In this document: positions 9,322-17,577 of the stretch, in pieces
Layout of the letters: each line of letters opens with the position of its first letter
How positions within the stretch are numbered: position 1 is the first letter of the stretch
Assembly: GCA_900548275.1 (NCBI GenBank)
Contig: URJY01000012.1
Span: 1 to 49,142 of the forward strand
Length of the DNA: 49,142 bases
Origin: an uncultured Opitutales bacterium
GTDB taxonomy: Bacteria > Verrucomicrobiota > Verrucomicrobiia > Opitutales > Intestinicryptomonadaceae
Reading direction: 5' to 3'
Program-made: the position numbers and the translations under genes
Notes under the pieces: generated by a model
What the model was told of the DNA's origin: nothing
What the model saw: the letters and a program-made list of their open reading frames with translations, nothing else
The model's database searches: none

Positions 9322-10385
9322 ACCAGAAATATCCGCTAAAAGAAATAGTAAAACTCTTCGACAATCCCGAAGTGGTCGGGAACGACGAAGTGGAACTGTC
9401 GGCAATCGCAAGCCTCGAAAAGGCGACCCCGACCGACCTCACATTCCTCGGCAACAAAAAATACGCCCACGAAGTCCCCGCGACAAAGGCGGGCGCGGTC
9501 CTGCTCCCCCGCGACTACAAAGGCGCATTGCCCGAAAACTCGACGGTCGTGCGCGTCGACAACCCGTCGGTCGAACTCGCCAAGCTCTGCGAAATAGTCG
9601 AAAAGGCACTCTGGCCCAAACCCGCCCCGCAAATCCACCCCTCGGCGGTAATCGACCCGAACGCAAAAATCGGCAAAGACGTTTTCATCGGACCGAACGT
9701 GTCGATATGCGAAGGCGCGGTAGTCGGCGACGGCGCAATCCTGCAGGGCAACAACTACATCGGCAGATTCGCGAAAATCGGCGAAAACTCGTTCCTCTTC
9801 CCCAACTCCGTGGTGATGGACTACTGCGAACTCGGCAAACGCGTGCGCCTGCAACCGGGGGCGGTAATCGGCTCGGACGGCTACGGCTACGTGTTCGTGG
9901 ACGGCGTACACCGCAAAGTTCCGCAAGTCGGCAAAGTGGTGCTCGAAGACGACGTCGAAATCGGGGCGAATACCTGCATAGACCGCGCGCGTTTCGACAC
10001 AACACGCGTGGGCGCGGGCACGAAAATCGACAATCTCGTACAGGTTGCGCACAACGTGCAAATCGGCAAGGGCGCACTGCTGGTCTCGCAGGTCGGCATT
10101 TCGGGCAGCACATCGATTGGCGACTTCGCCGTGCTCGGCGGACAGGTCGGCGTTGCGGGACACCTTAAGATTGGCGCAGGCGCAATGATAGGCGGACAAA
10201 GCGGAGTCAACGGCGACATTCCGCCGAAGTCGTATATGCGCGGCACGCCGCCCCGCCCCTACCTGCACGCACATAAAATCGAAATTCTTGTGGGACACCT
10301 GCCCGACCTCTACAACAGGGTAAAAGACGTCGAGAAGAAGCTCGGAATAGAGACAAAAACATTCCAACACTCCCACAAGGCGTAG
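9318..10385 (+). CDS. lpxD: UDP-3-O-acylglucosamine N-acyltransferase LpxD
   Basis: 355 aa. An N-terminal uridine-binding domain (about 1-105) is followed by a left-handed beta-helix of hexapeptide repeats (about 108-300) and a C-terminal helix. The catalytic histidine lies in VQVAHNVQIG (H245). It adds the second 3-hydroxyacyl chain, from acyl-ACP, to UDP-3-O-acyl-glucosamine in lipid A synthesis. Translation is coupled to pgpH by an ATGA overlap. It ends the operon, with a terminator 23 bases downstream. lpxA is nearby but in the opposite orientation at 11392-12183, so the lipid A genes are split between two facing operons. Confidence 0.95.
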   Translation: MNQKYPLKEIVKLFDNPEVVGNDEVELSAIASLEKATPTDLTFLGNKKYAHEVPATKAGAVLLPRDYKGALPENSTVVRVDNPSVELAKLCEIVEKALWPKPAPQIHPSAVIDPNAKIGKDVFIGPNVSICEGAVVGDGAILQGNNYIGRFAKIGENSFLFPNSVVMDYCELGKRVRLQPGAVIGSDGYGYVFVDGVHRKVPQVGKVVLEDDVEIGANTCIDRARFDTTRVGAGTKIDNLVQVAHNVQIGKGALLVSQVGISGSTSIGDFAVLGGQVGVAGHLKIGAGAMIGGQSGVNGDIPPKSYMRGTPPRPYLHAHKIEILVGHLPDLYNRVKDVEKKLGIETKTFQHSHKA

Positions 10386-10407
10386 ACAAACAATACATCA
10401 AAATTCG

Positions 10408-10433
10408 GGCGCGGCAACAACCGCGCCTTTTTT
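10408..10433 (+). terminator. Rho-independent terminator after lpxD
   Basis: 7-bp GC stem GGCGCGG (10408-10414) / CCGCGCC (10421-10427), loop CAACAA, followed by TTTTTT (10428-10433). It sits between convergent lpxD and pdxA. Confidence 0.88.
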
Positions 10434-10475
10434 GTAAAAAATGCGTCGGACGAAAGAAAACCCGCCGCGCAAAAA

Positions 10476-11390
10476 TTACATTCGACACATTTTCAGGGCA
10501 AGCTCAACCGCGGCGGCAAAGCTGTTCGCCGACGCTATTCCCTTGCCCGCTATCGAATAGCCCGTGCCGTGGTCGGGGCTTGTTCTCACGTATTTTAGAT
10601 TCATCGAAACGTTTACGGCGTTGTCGAATTCGAGTGCCTTCAGCGGCGCAAGCCCCTGATCGTGGTACATCGAAACGGCGCAGTCGAACTCGCCTTTGAG
10701 CACCCTTTCGAAAACCGTGTCGGGCGGAAGTGCCTTCGAAAGGTTCGGATATTTCGCGCGCAGCCTATCGAGCGCGGGATTGATTGTCTCGATTTCCTCG
10801 AAGCCCAAGATTCCGTCTTCGCCCGCGTGCGGATTCAACCCGCAGACCGCTATGCGCGGGTGTTCAATTCCCCGCGACTTCCGCGCAAGTTCGCAGGCGG
10901 CCTCCACTGCCCGCGCGATTTTCGCCTCGTCGATTGAGTCGGGAACTGCGCGGAGCGGTTCGTGCCACGTTACGAGCGAAACAATCAGCCGTTTCCCCGC
11001 GAACGCCATTACGGGCGTGCCGTGCCAGCGGTCGGCGAAAAATTCGGTTTGTCCCGCGAAATTAAAGCCCACTTTGCGCATTTCGAATTTCGAAATCGGC
11101 GCGGTTGCGACTGCTCGGTAAAGTCCGTCCGAGCACCCTGCGGCGGCGGCTTCGAGCGATTCGAACGCGACCCTGCAGCCCTCTTCCGACGGAATGCCTG
11201 CGACGGCTTCGAAGTCGGGGTTTCCGACTGCGCGTTTCGAGATGTCGGCGGACAGTTTTTCGAGAAATTTTGCGTGGGCGATTACCTCCACCTTGTCGTG
11301 CAGCTCGGGATGTTCGCGCGCCCATTTCAAAATGACTTCCGCGCCGACTCCCGCGGGGTCGCCTATTGTAATTGCGATTTTGCCGTCCAT
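10476..11390 (-). CDS. pdxA: 4-hydroxythreonine-4-phosphate dehydrogenase PdxA
   Basis: 304 aa from the ATG at 11390; the reading extended to 11492 lies inside lpxA and is not used. It oxidises 4-phosphohydroxy-threonine in the DXP-dependent pyridoxal phosphate pathway. Family marks are TIGDPAGVGAEV (8-19), VATAPISK, LNPHAGEDG, MYHDQGLAPLK (metal/substrate histidine) and TSPDHGTGYSIAGKG near the end. It is about 20 residues shorter than the E. coli enzyme but has every conserved block. The start lies one base after the lpxA stop, so the two are co-translated, the last pair of the long minus-strand run. Confidence 0.94.
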   Translation of the reverse strand: MDGKIAITIGDPAGVGAEVILKWAREHPELHDKVEVIAHAKFLEKLSADISKRAVGNPDFEAVAGIPSEEGCRVAFESLEAAAAGCSDGLYRAVATAPISKFEMRKVGFNFAGQTEFFADRWHGTPVMAFAGKRLIVSLVTWHEPLRAVPDSIDEAKIARAVEAACELARKSRGIEHPRIAVCGLNPHAGEDGILGFEEIETINPALDRLRAKYPNLSKALPPDTVFERVLKGEFDCAVSMYHDQGLAPLKALEFDNAVNVSMNLKYVRTSPDHGTGYSIAGKGIASANSFAAAVELALKMCRM

Positions 11391-11391
11391 A

Positions 11392-12183
11392 TTACGCCCT
11401 GCCGCTGAACGGAGAGAGGTAGTGCCTGCCTTCGGTTTCGAAGAATGAGAGGAAATTTTTGCCCGCTTCGGTCTGCGCCGCGCCTTCGGCAATCAACTCG
11501 AGTGCGTTTTTGCGCGCCGCCGCGTTTGCGTAGACTTTTGCGTAGAGCGACTTGACTTCGGCGATGTCGGCGCGCGGCATTTTGCGGCGGTTCATTCCGA
11601 TTAGATTCAATCCGCCGAGCGAGTTCCTCGAGTGCGCGATTGTGTACGGCGGGATGTCCATCGACGAAGCGGAATTGCCGCTGACAATTACGCCGTCGCC
11701 GATTCTCACGCGTTGGTGAATCATCACGCCGCCGCTTACGAAAACGTCGTTGCCCACGCGGCAGTGTCCCGCGAGCGCGGCGAAGCAGCCCTCTATGAAA
11801 TTGTCGCCCACAACGCAGTCGTGCCCGACGTGCGAAGACGCCATCATCAGGGCGTGCGCGCCGATTACCGTTGCGCCCTCGGGGGCTGTCGCCCTGTGGA
11901 CGGTCGCACTTTCGCGGATTACCGAGCCTTCGCCGATTACCGCGTACGACGGCGTGGACGTGTCGAAGTGCAGGTCTTGCGGTTCGCCGCCGACGACCGC
12001 GAACGAGCCAATCCGGACGTTTGCGGCAAGCCTCGCCCATTTGCAGACGCGCGCGTGCGGCTCAATTACGCATCCGTCGCCGATTTGCGCGCCGCCCTCC
12101 ACTATTGCGTACGCGCCGATTTGAACGTTGTCGCCGAGCGAAACACCTTCGCCCAAAATTGCCGTGGGATGGATTGTGTTCAT
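11392..12183 (-). CDS. lpxA: UDP-N-acetylglucosamine O-acyltransferase LpxA
   Basis: 263 aa, normal length. Hexapeptide-repeat beta-helix (about 1-190) followed by the LpxA C-terminal helical domain. The catalytic histidine is H121 in ASSHVGHDC (equivalent to E. coli H125). It performs the first lipid A step, moving a 3-hydroxyacyl chain from ACP to the 3-OH of UDP-GlcNAc. Start ATG at 12183, 4 bases after the upstream stop; pdxA follows with one base between. No lpxC or fabZ in the window. Confidence 0.95.
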   Translation of the reverse strand: MNTIHPTAILGEGVSLGDNVQIGAYAIVEGGAQIGDGCVIEPHARVCKWARLAANVRIGSFAVVGGEPQDLHFDTSTPSYAVIGEGSVIRESATVHRATAPEGATVIGAHALMMASSHVGHDCVVGDNFIEGCFAALAGHCRVGNDVFVSGGVMIHQRVRIGDGVIVSGNSASSMDIPPYTIAHSRNSLGGLNLIGMNRRKMPRADIAEVKSLYAKVYANAAARKNALELIAEGAAQTEAGKNFLSFFETEGRHYLSPFSGRA

Positions 12184-12187
12184 CTTA

Positions 12188-13846
12188 TCACGCCTCCTCT
12201 TCGTCGGCTTCGATTAGCAGTTTGCGCTTGTAGCTGCGGACGTGCCCGATTTTCACAATCGCCGTGAACAGAATGCCGAAGAGCGTCGAAGCGTATGCCG
12301 CCATCAGGCTTGCCGTTACGACGCCCATCGTCAAAAGAATCAGCGAAACGACCGTGCCCGCAAGCCCGATGTACAGACCGAGGTCGAAGAGGTTTTCCTC
12401 GTTTTCCAAAAGTTTCAGTTTGAGCTTTGCGGGCGCAACCGTGCGCTTGATTGCCGAAAGGCGAATGACGCACAGCACATAGACCGTGAATTGAAGAACC
12501 AAGAACAGCCCCACGGCTGCCAATGTTGCGGAATCCGTTTCGAATTTCATAGTTTCTTCTCCGATAGTGTTCAGAACTTTGTCAAATGCAAATTTTAATT
12601 CGGGCGCGGGCGCGTTTTCTATCTTGACTTTGAACGCGTCGGGCTCGACCGCCAAAAATAGGAAGAGCGCGACCACCGCCCCCTCGAGGAGTCCGCGCAC
12701 GAGCGCAAGCGGCGAATACCAAGCGGACGTATCGCGGCGCGGGCGGAACAGGCGGATGAGTCCGCGTGCCGCGAGGTAGCCGCCCACAAGTGCCAACGCA
12801 AGCTTCGCAAAAAGCATTCCCGCAGGGGAGTCTTTCGCAGCCGAGCCGAGGCGTTCGCGGACGGGGTCGCAAACGGGCGCGAGCATTTTCATCGCGGCGG
12901 AATCGCGGTAAATGGGCTTGTCGCGCAGAAGCAGAAATTTCAGCGCGCCCCCGCCGTTGATGTATGCGAAGGCGAAATCGCGCCACTTCGATTCGTCAGC
13001 CGATTCGAGGTAGCGCACGCAGTCGGGCACGCAGCCAATCATCAGCGCGCCCGCGGCAAAGGCGTTGCGCATATCGTCCGACGGGGCTGCGGCGTAGAGC
13101 CTGCCGAAGTCGTACGCATCGTCGAGCGACGAAAAGCGCGAAAAGAGAGTGCGCATCGAAGTCCAGTCGAAGTTTTTTGCGAGCACGAGCGTGCCTATGC
13201 AGAACTTTTCGAGCTTTTCCTTTTCGGCGGGGTCGTTTTCGATTTTGTCGAAAGTCGCCGAGAAGTCGGTAAGAAAACCCGTCGACATATCGCCCGACTG
13301 CGCAAGCAACGCGCACGAGAGCAGAGCCGAGTCGAGCGGCGCGCCCGCCGAAGTAAAGACGGGCGGAAGAAGCGTCGTGTTCAGAGAACGCAGCGAAATG
13401 AATTTTTTGACAATTCCCGAGCTGCTCTCCGAGAGAAATTCGAGCAGTTTTTTCCTGTTCTCGCCCAGCGACAGAATTTCGTATACCTTGCGGTTTTTTA
13501 TCTTGGAATATTCGGGGGAAAGCGTGGAAAGGTACGCGCCGAAAAACGGCTCGTCGCCGCCCGAGACGCGCCAAGACGGATGTTCGGTGTAGACCGCCTC
13601 AATCGCGGGCGAGACCGAATCGAGCTCGGCGGCCGCCTCCGCGGCGAGAACCGCCGAAGAAAGCTTTGCGCCGTCAAGGAACACGCGCGACAAGTCTATC
13701 GGCGAAGTCGTTCCCGCACCCGCCGCCACCACGGCGGCTTTGTCCGTCGCAACGAAATGCGCGGGAATTGCGGCGGCGGCAACCAACATTGCAAGCCCGA
13801 GCAGAAGCCTCAAAAGCGATGTCGTTATGTTTGCAAATGTGCGCAT
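12188..13846 (-). CDS. Unknown membrane protein with ExbB/MotA-like C-terminus
   Basis: 552 aa; I do not recognise a named family for the whole protein. The ATG at 13846 is supported by a strong GGGAGGG 9 bases upstream. It begins with a membrane/signal helix (about 8-33), then a soluble, mostly helical region (about 45-300) without motifs I can name. Further helices lie near 305-325, 345-362 and 405-430, with a paired hydrophobic block near 470-520 containing GLAGTVVSLILLTMGVV. That last block recalls the proton-channel helices of the MotA/TolQ/ExbB family, but the match is by eye. No ExbD/TolR/MotB partner is adjacent. It stops 4 bases before lpxA and probably shares its transcript. Confidence 0.6.
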   Translation of the reverse strand: MRTFANITTSLLRLLLGLAMLVAAAAIPAHFVATDKAAVVAAGAGTTSPIDLSRVFLDGAKLSSAVLAAEAAAELDSVSPAIEAVYTEHPSWRVSGGDEPFFGAYLSTLSPEYSKIKNRKVYEILSLGENRKKLLEFLSESSSGIVKKFISLRSLNTTLLPPVFTSAGAPLDSALLSCALLAQSGDMSTGFLTDFSATFDKIENDPAEKEKLEKFCIGTLVLAKNFDWTSMRTLFSRFSSLDDAYDFGRLYAAAPSDDMRNAFAAGALMIGCVPDCVRYLESADESKWRDFAFAYINGGGALKFLLLRDKPIYRDSAAMKMLAPVCDPVRERLGSAAKDSPAGMLFAKLALALVGGYLAARGLIRLFRPRRDTSAWYSPLALVRGLLEGAVVALFLFLAVEPDAFKVKIENAPAPELKFAFDKVLNTIGEETMKFETDSATLAAVGLFLVLQFTVYVLCVIRLSAIKRTVAPAKLKLKLLENEENLFDLGLYIGLAGTVVSLILLTMGVVTASLMAAYASTLFGILFTAIVKIGHVRSYKRKLLIEADEEEA

Positions 13847-13898
13847 TCGAATTGTTCCCTCCCGTAGATTTCGGCGCGTTGCCGATTTTTCGCAAGAT

Positions 13899-13926
13899 TG
13901 TCTAAGCCGCGCTTCGGGCAAGTCAA
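13899..13926 (-). promoter_or_regulatory. Candidate promoter for the 12188-13846 gene and lpxA-pdxA
   Basis: On the minus strand, -35 TTGACT (complement of 13921-13926), a 16-base spacer and -10 TAGACA (complement of 13899-13904). It lies in the 104-base gap after the acyltransferase gene and gives a leader of about 45 bases that contains the GGGAGGG ribosome site. Confidence 0.45.
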
Positions 13927-13950
13927 GGCAAATGCCCTTTGGGGCGGCGG

Positions 13951-15867
13951 CTATTTCGGCTGTTCCCCGCTGTCGGCGGCTTCGGGCTGCGTCTGCGCGG
14001 AACTCAAACCGTGGTATTTGCAGTACTCCTCGGTCTGCTTTTCGCCCATATACGACTTCATCAGCTTGGGGTCGACCTTAAGCATATCGACCATAATAAG
14101 CCCGTCAATGCACGAGCCGAAATCGGGGTCGACATTGAATGCGAGCAGTTCGCCGTCAAGTTTCAGATAGTGTTTGAGAAGCGTCGGAATGCCCTTGTTG
14201 TCGATTTCGATTTCCGAAACGAGCGCGGAAATGTGGTCGATATTGTGCGCCCCCTCGAGCAGGGCTTTTTTGTCGACGTTCTTGAGTTTTACTTTCGGCG
14301 GCTTTTTGGGCTTTACGAATTTCGCAAGTTCCTCGGAGGTTTTGCGCTCGGTCAGGAACTGCACCATCAGGTCTTTCGAAATGGAGTTGTAGTGCGTGCT
14401 TATGCTGACGGGCCCGTAGAGCGTGCGGTAGCGCGGGTGGCGGTAGAGATATTCGCCTATGCCGCGCCAGAGAATCGCAAGGGTAGAGCGTTTTTTCTGG
14501 TATTCGCTTGTGATGAACGAACGCCCCATTTCGAGCGCGGGGCTGATGCGGTCGATGAGTTCGGGGCGGATTTTGAAAAGCGTGGATGCGTAAAGCCCCT
14601 GAATGCCGAGCGAATTCATTATCTTATCCGTCCGCCCGATTCTGTATGCGCCCGCGATTTTCCTGTTTTCGGCGTCCCACATAAACATATGCAGGTAGTA
14701 CTGGTCGAACTCGTCGGTATCGACGCTCTTGCCCGAGCCTTCGCCGACTTCGCGGAAAGTCTTTTCGCGCAGTCTGCCGATTTCCAGAAGCGTCCACGGA
14801 ATCTGCCACGCTTCGGCGCAGTAGACCGAGATTTTTTCGCCGCCAATCATCCGCGCCGATTCGGGCAGCGCGGCGATTTCCTTTTCCATCAGTTCGGGGG
14901 CAATCGGCAGAATCATCTCCTGCATTTCCCTGTGCATAATGGGGAAGATTTTTTCTATGCTGCGCTGGATAATCTGCAGCTGGGTGGGGGTCTGTTTTTC
15001 GCCCTTGTTGTTGCGTCCGCCCAAGACGTACGAGTTTATGCGAAGCCACGAGGTAAGCTCTTCGTCAGTCGGGAACTCTGCCAGTTTGCGCGCCGAGATA
15101 ACGCCGCCGACGCGCATTTTGATTTTGCGGCGGCAGGCGACGTAGAACATTTCGCGGATAAGAAGCAGCGTGCGCAGGCGCGGATGAATCAACCCCGCAA
15201 GGTAGAATAGCCACGAGTTGCGCCCGTGGAAGTAGACGGGCAGGATGTTCGCGTTTGTGCGGCGCGCGATTTGGGCGATGTTCGTATTCCACTCGGGGTC
15301 GCTTATACAGCAGTCGCGCAGGTGGACGTACGAGACCGTACCCGACGGGAACGTTCCCACGCATCCGCCCGATTTCAGCAGGCGGATTGTCTCTTTCATC
15401 GCCGAGACGTTCTGCGATGTCGCCGACTTGCCCCCGAACGGATTTACGCAGACGGAATATTCCTTGATTTCGGGCATTTTCGCCAGAAGACCGTTGAGAA
15501 TTACCTTTGCGTCGGGGCGGGCTTTCAGCAGAACCGTGCCCATAATTATCCCGTCGATTCCGCCGAGCGGGTGGTTCGAGACAACCACGAGCGGGCCCGT
15601 TTTAGGAATTTTCGCAAAGTCTTCGTCGTCGATTTCGTAGCTTATGCCGATTGCCTTTATTGCGCGTTCGAAGAAATTTCCCGAAGTGTGTTTTTTCAGG
15701 AAATCGTAGGTGGAGTTGAGCTTTGTTATGCCCAGAAAGCCCTCGAGCGGCTTTTGCACGAGTCCGTAAAGGCGGTTCAGAAAACGGTTTTTTATGGACG
15801 ACTTAATGTCGACCACTTTGTATTGAATCTGTTCCTGCGAATCCATCTGCGGACTGTACACTGGCAT
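13951..15867 (-). CDS. olsF: OlsF-like bifunctional acyltransferase (PlsC-GNAT fusion)
   Basis: 638 aa. The N-terminal half (about 70-290) is a lysophospholipid acyltransferase with SNHPLGGIDG (H99, D105) and FPSGTVS. The C-terminal half (about 300-560) is a GNAT/OlsB-like N-acyltransferase with YRIGRTD and EMGRSFITSEYQ. This order matches OlsF, which makes ornithine (or other amino acid) lipids in one protein: N-acylation with a 3-hydroxyacyl-ACP, then O-acylation. The amino acid used is not readable here. The last 60 residues are polar with a Gln/Ala/Glu-rich end. Start uncertain between 15867 and the second ATG at 15846; neither has a good Shine-Dalgarno. It lies 15 bases after cimA. Confidence 0.75.
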   Translation of the reverse strand: MPVYSPQMDSQEQIQYKVVDIKSSIKNRFLNRLYGLVQKPLEGFLGITKLNSTYDFLKKHTSGNFFERAIKAIGISYEIDDEDFAKIPKTGPLVVVSNHPLGGIDGIIMGTVLLKARPDAKVILNGLLAKMPEIKEYSVCVNPFGGKSATSQNVSAMKETIRLLKSGGCVGTFPSGTVSYVHLRDCCISDPEWNTNIAQIARRTNANILPVYFHGRNSWLFYLAGLIHPRLRTLLLIREMFYVACRRKIKMRVGGVISARKLAEFPTDEELTSWLRINSYVLGGRNNKGEKQTPTQLQIIQRSIEKIFPIMHREMQEMILPIAPELMEKEIAALPESARMIGGEKISVYCAEAWQIPWTLLEIGRLREKTFREVGEGSGKSVDTDEFDQYYLHMFMWDAENRKIAGAYRIGRTDKIMNSLGIQGLYASTLFKIRPELIDRISPALEMGRSFITSEYQKKRSTLAILWRGIGEYLYRHPRYRTLYGPVSISTHYNSISKDLMVQFLTERKTSEELAKFVKPKKPPKVKLKNVDKKALLEGAHNIDHISALVSEIEIDNKGIPTLLKHYLKLDGELLAFNVDPDFGSCIDGLIMVDMLKVDPKLMKSYMGEKQTEEYCKYHGLSSAQTQPEAADSGEQPK

Positions 15868-15882
15868 AAAATCGGGCGAAAA

Positions 15883-17457
15883 TCAACCCTCTTCCGAAAG
15901 TTTGTATTCAACCGAGTCTTTCAGAGCCTCCCACGAAGCCACAATGATGTTGTCGGAAGCACCGACCGTGCCCCAAACGTTCTTTGCGTCGGTCGATTCG
16001 ATTTGCACGCGCGTGATGGCGTTTGCGCCCGCGCCGCTGTCGATTATGCGCACTTTGAAGTCGGAAAGTTCGATGTCCTTTATCTGCGGGAATTTTTCTA
16101 CAAGAGCCTTGCGCAAAGCCAAGTCGAGCGCGGCGACGGGCCCGTGCGCCTCCGCAACGGTGTGCTCTATAGAACCGTCGATTTCGAGCTTTACGGTCGC
16201 CTCCGATTTCGTCGTGCGCGCGAACTCGTCGCGTTCGACAATCACCCTGTAGCCGCGAACCTTGAAATGGTCGTTGTGCTTCTTGAGGAATTTCGAGAGC
16301 AGAAGCTCGAACGAGGCGTCGGCGGCTTCGTATTCGTAGCCCTTGAATTCGAGCTTTTTCAGCTCGTCCAAAAATTCGCCGATTATCGGGTCTTTCGAAT
16401 TTACGTCCAAGCCCAAGTCGCGGGCTTTCATCATAACCGACGCCCTGCCCGACATATCGCTGACCAGAACGCGCGTGCGGTTGCCCACAAGCGACGGGTC
16501 GATATGCTCGTAGCTGCGTTTCACCTTGTTTGCGGCGTCGGCGTGCACCCCGCCCTTGTGCGCAAACGACGACGCGCCGACGTACGGCAGACGCGTATCG
16601 CTCCGCAGGTTCGCCATTTCGTCGAGGAACAGCGAGAGGTCGCGAAGTTTCGAAAGGTTCGGCTGGCAGTCGAGCGGAAAGCCGAGCTTCAAAATGAGGT
16701 TCGGAATTATCGAGCAGAGATTTGCGTTGCCGTTGCGCTCGCCGAGCCCGTTGATAGTGCCCTGCACCATCGACGCGCCGTTCAAGACGCCTTCGAGCGA
16801 CACCGCCACCCCGAGCCCGCAGTCGTTGTGGCAGTGCACGCCGACGGGAATGTCGCCCATAAATTCGACGACCTTCGAGACGATTTCGCCGAATTCGCGC
16901 ACCATCGTGCCGCCGTTTGTGTCGCAAAGGCAGACGAATTCCGCGCCTCCCCTGCGCGCGGCGTCGAGCGTTGCGAGGGCGTATTCGGGGTTGTCCTTGT
17001 AGCCGTCGAAGAAGTGTTCGGCGTCGTATATCACCTTGCGTCCGTGTTTCACCAGATACGCAACGGTTTCCTCAATCATCTTGAGATTTTCCTCGGCGGT
17101 CGTTTTGATGACCTCTTCGACGTGCAATAACCACGTTTTGCCGAATATCGTGATGTACGGCGTGTCGGCTTCGAGAAGCAGAGCCACTTGGTGGTCTTTG
17201 TCTACGGCCGTGTTCGCCCTGCGCGTCGAACCGAACGCGGTTATTTTTGCGTGGGTGAGGTTGAGCTTTTTCGCCTGTTCGAAAAACGCCATATCGCGCG
17301 GGTTCGACCCCGGCCATCCGCCCTCGATGAAGTCGAAGCCGAACTTGTCCATTTTTTCGGCGAGTCTTAATTTTGCCGCCACGGAGAGCGAAACGCCTTC
17401 GCATTGCGTGCCGTCGCGCAGGGTTGTGTCGTATATGAAAATTTTTTTGTTGCCCAT
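15883..17457 (-). CDS. cimA: (R)-citramalate synthase
   Basis: 524 aa. TIM-barrel Re-type acyltransferase with DTTLRDGTQ (9-17), VHCHNDCGLG (about 208-217), GERNGNANL, then a linker and a LeuA-type allosteric dimerisation domain (about 390-515). The length, the SHKGG-like AHKGGVHADA block and general layout match CimA rather than homocitrate synthase. It condenses pyruvate and acetyl-CoA to (R)-citramalate, giving 2-oxobutyrate for isoleucine without threonine deaminase. Start ATG at 17457 with AAAGGA 5 bases upstream. The regulatory domain suggests feedback by isoleucine (family knowledge). Downstream of thrC in the same direction. Confidence 0.9.
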   Translation of the reverse strand: MGNKKIFIYDTTLRDGTQCEGVSLSVAAKLRLAEKMDKFGFDFIEGGWPGSNPRDMAFFEQAKKLNLTHAKITAFGSTRRANTAVDKDHQVALLLEADTPYITIFGKTWLLHVEEVIKTTAEENLKMIEETVAYLVKHGRKVIYDAEHFFDGYKDNPEYALATLDAARRGGAEFVCLCDTNGGTMVREFGEIVSKVVEFMGDIPVGVHCHNDCGLGVAVSLEGVLNGASMVQGTINGLGERNGNANLCSIIPNLILKLGFPLDCQPNLSKLRDLSLFLDEMANLRSDTRLPYVGASSFAHKGGVHADAANKVKRSYEHIDPSLVGNRTRVLVSDMSGRASVMMKARDLGLDVNSKDPIIGEFLDELKKLEFKGYEYEAADASFELLLSKFLKKHNDHFKVRGYRVIVERDEFARTTKSEATVKLEIDGSIEHTVAEAHGPVAALDLALRKALVEKFPQIKDIELSDFKVRIIDSGAGANAITRVQIESTDAKNVWGTVGASDNIIVASWEALKDSVEYKLSEEG

Positions 17458-17551
17458 TTTTATCCTTTCGAGCTTTTATTTTTACGGATTGCACTTCGAC
17501 AAACGCGCGCAAAAAAACATACGCGTCCGCCGTTTACTCGGATTACGAAAC

Positions 17552-17577
17552 GCCCGCCCGCCTTCAATCGGACGGGC
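17552..17577 (-). terminator. GC hairpin at the thrC end
   Basis: Arms GCCCGCCCG (17552-17560) and CGGACGGGC (17569-17577, touching the thrC stop) form a 9-bp stem with one G-U on the minus strand. No T run follows directly, so it may be a weak or Rho-assisted terminator, or an mRNA-stabilising hairpin between thrC and cimA. Confidence 0.4.

Noticed and set aside
14000..17100. Large plus-strand frames opposite cimA and the OlsF-like gene
   Set aside because: Antisense shadows of high-GC coding sequence; they have no start context and no family similarity.
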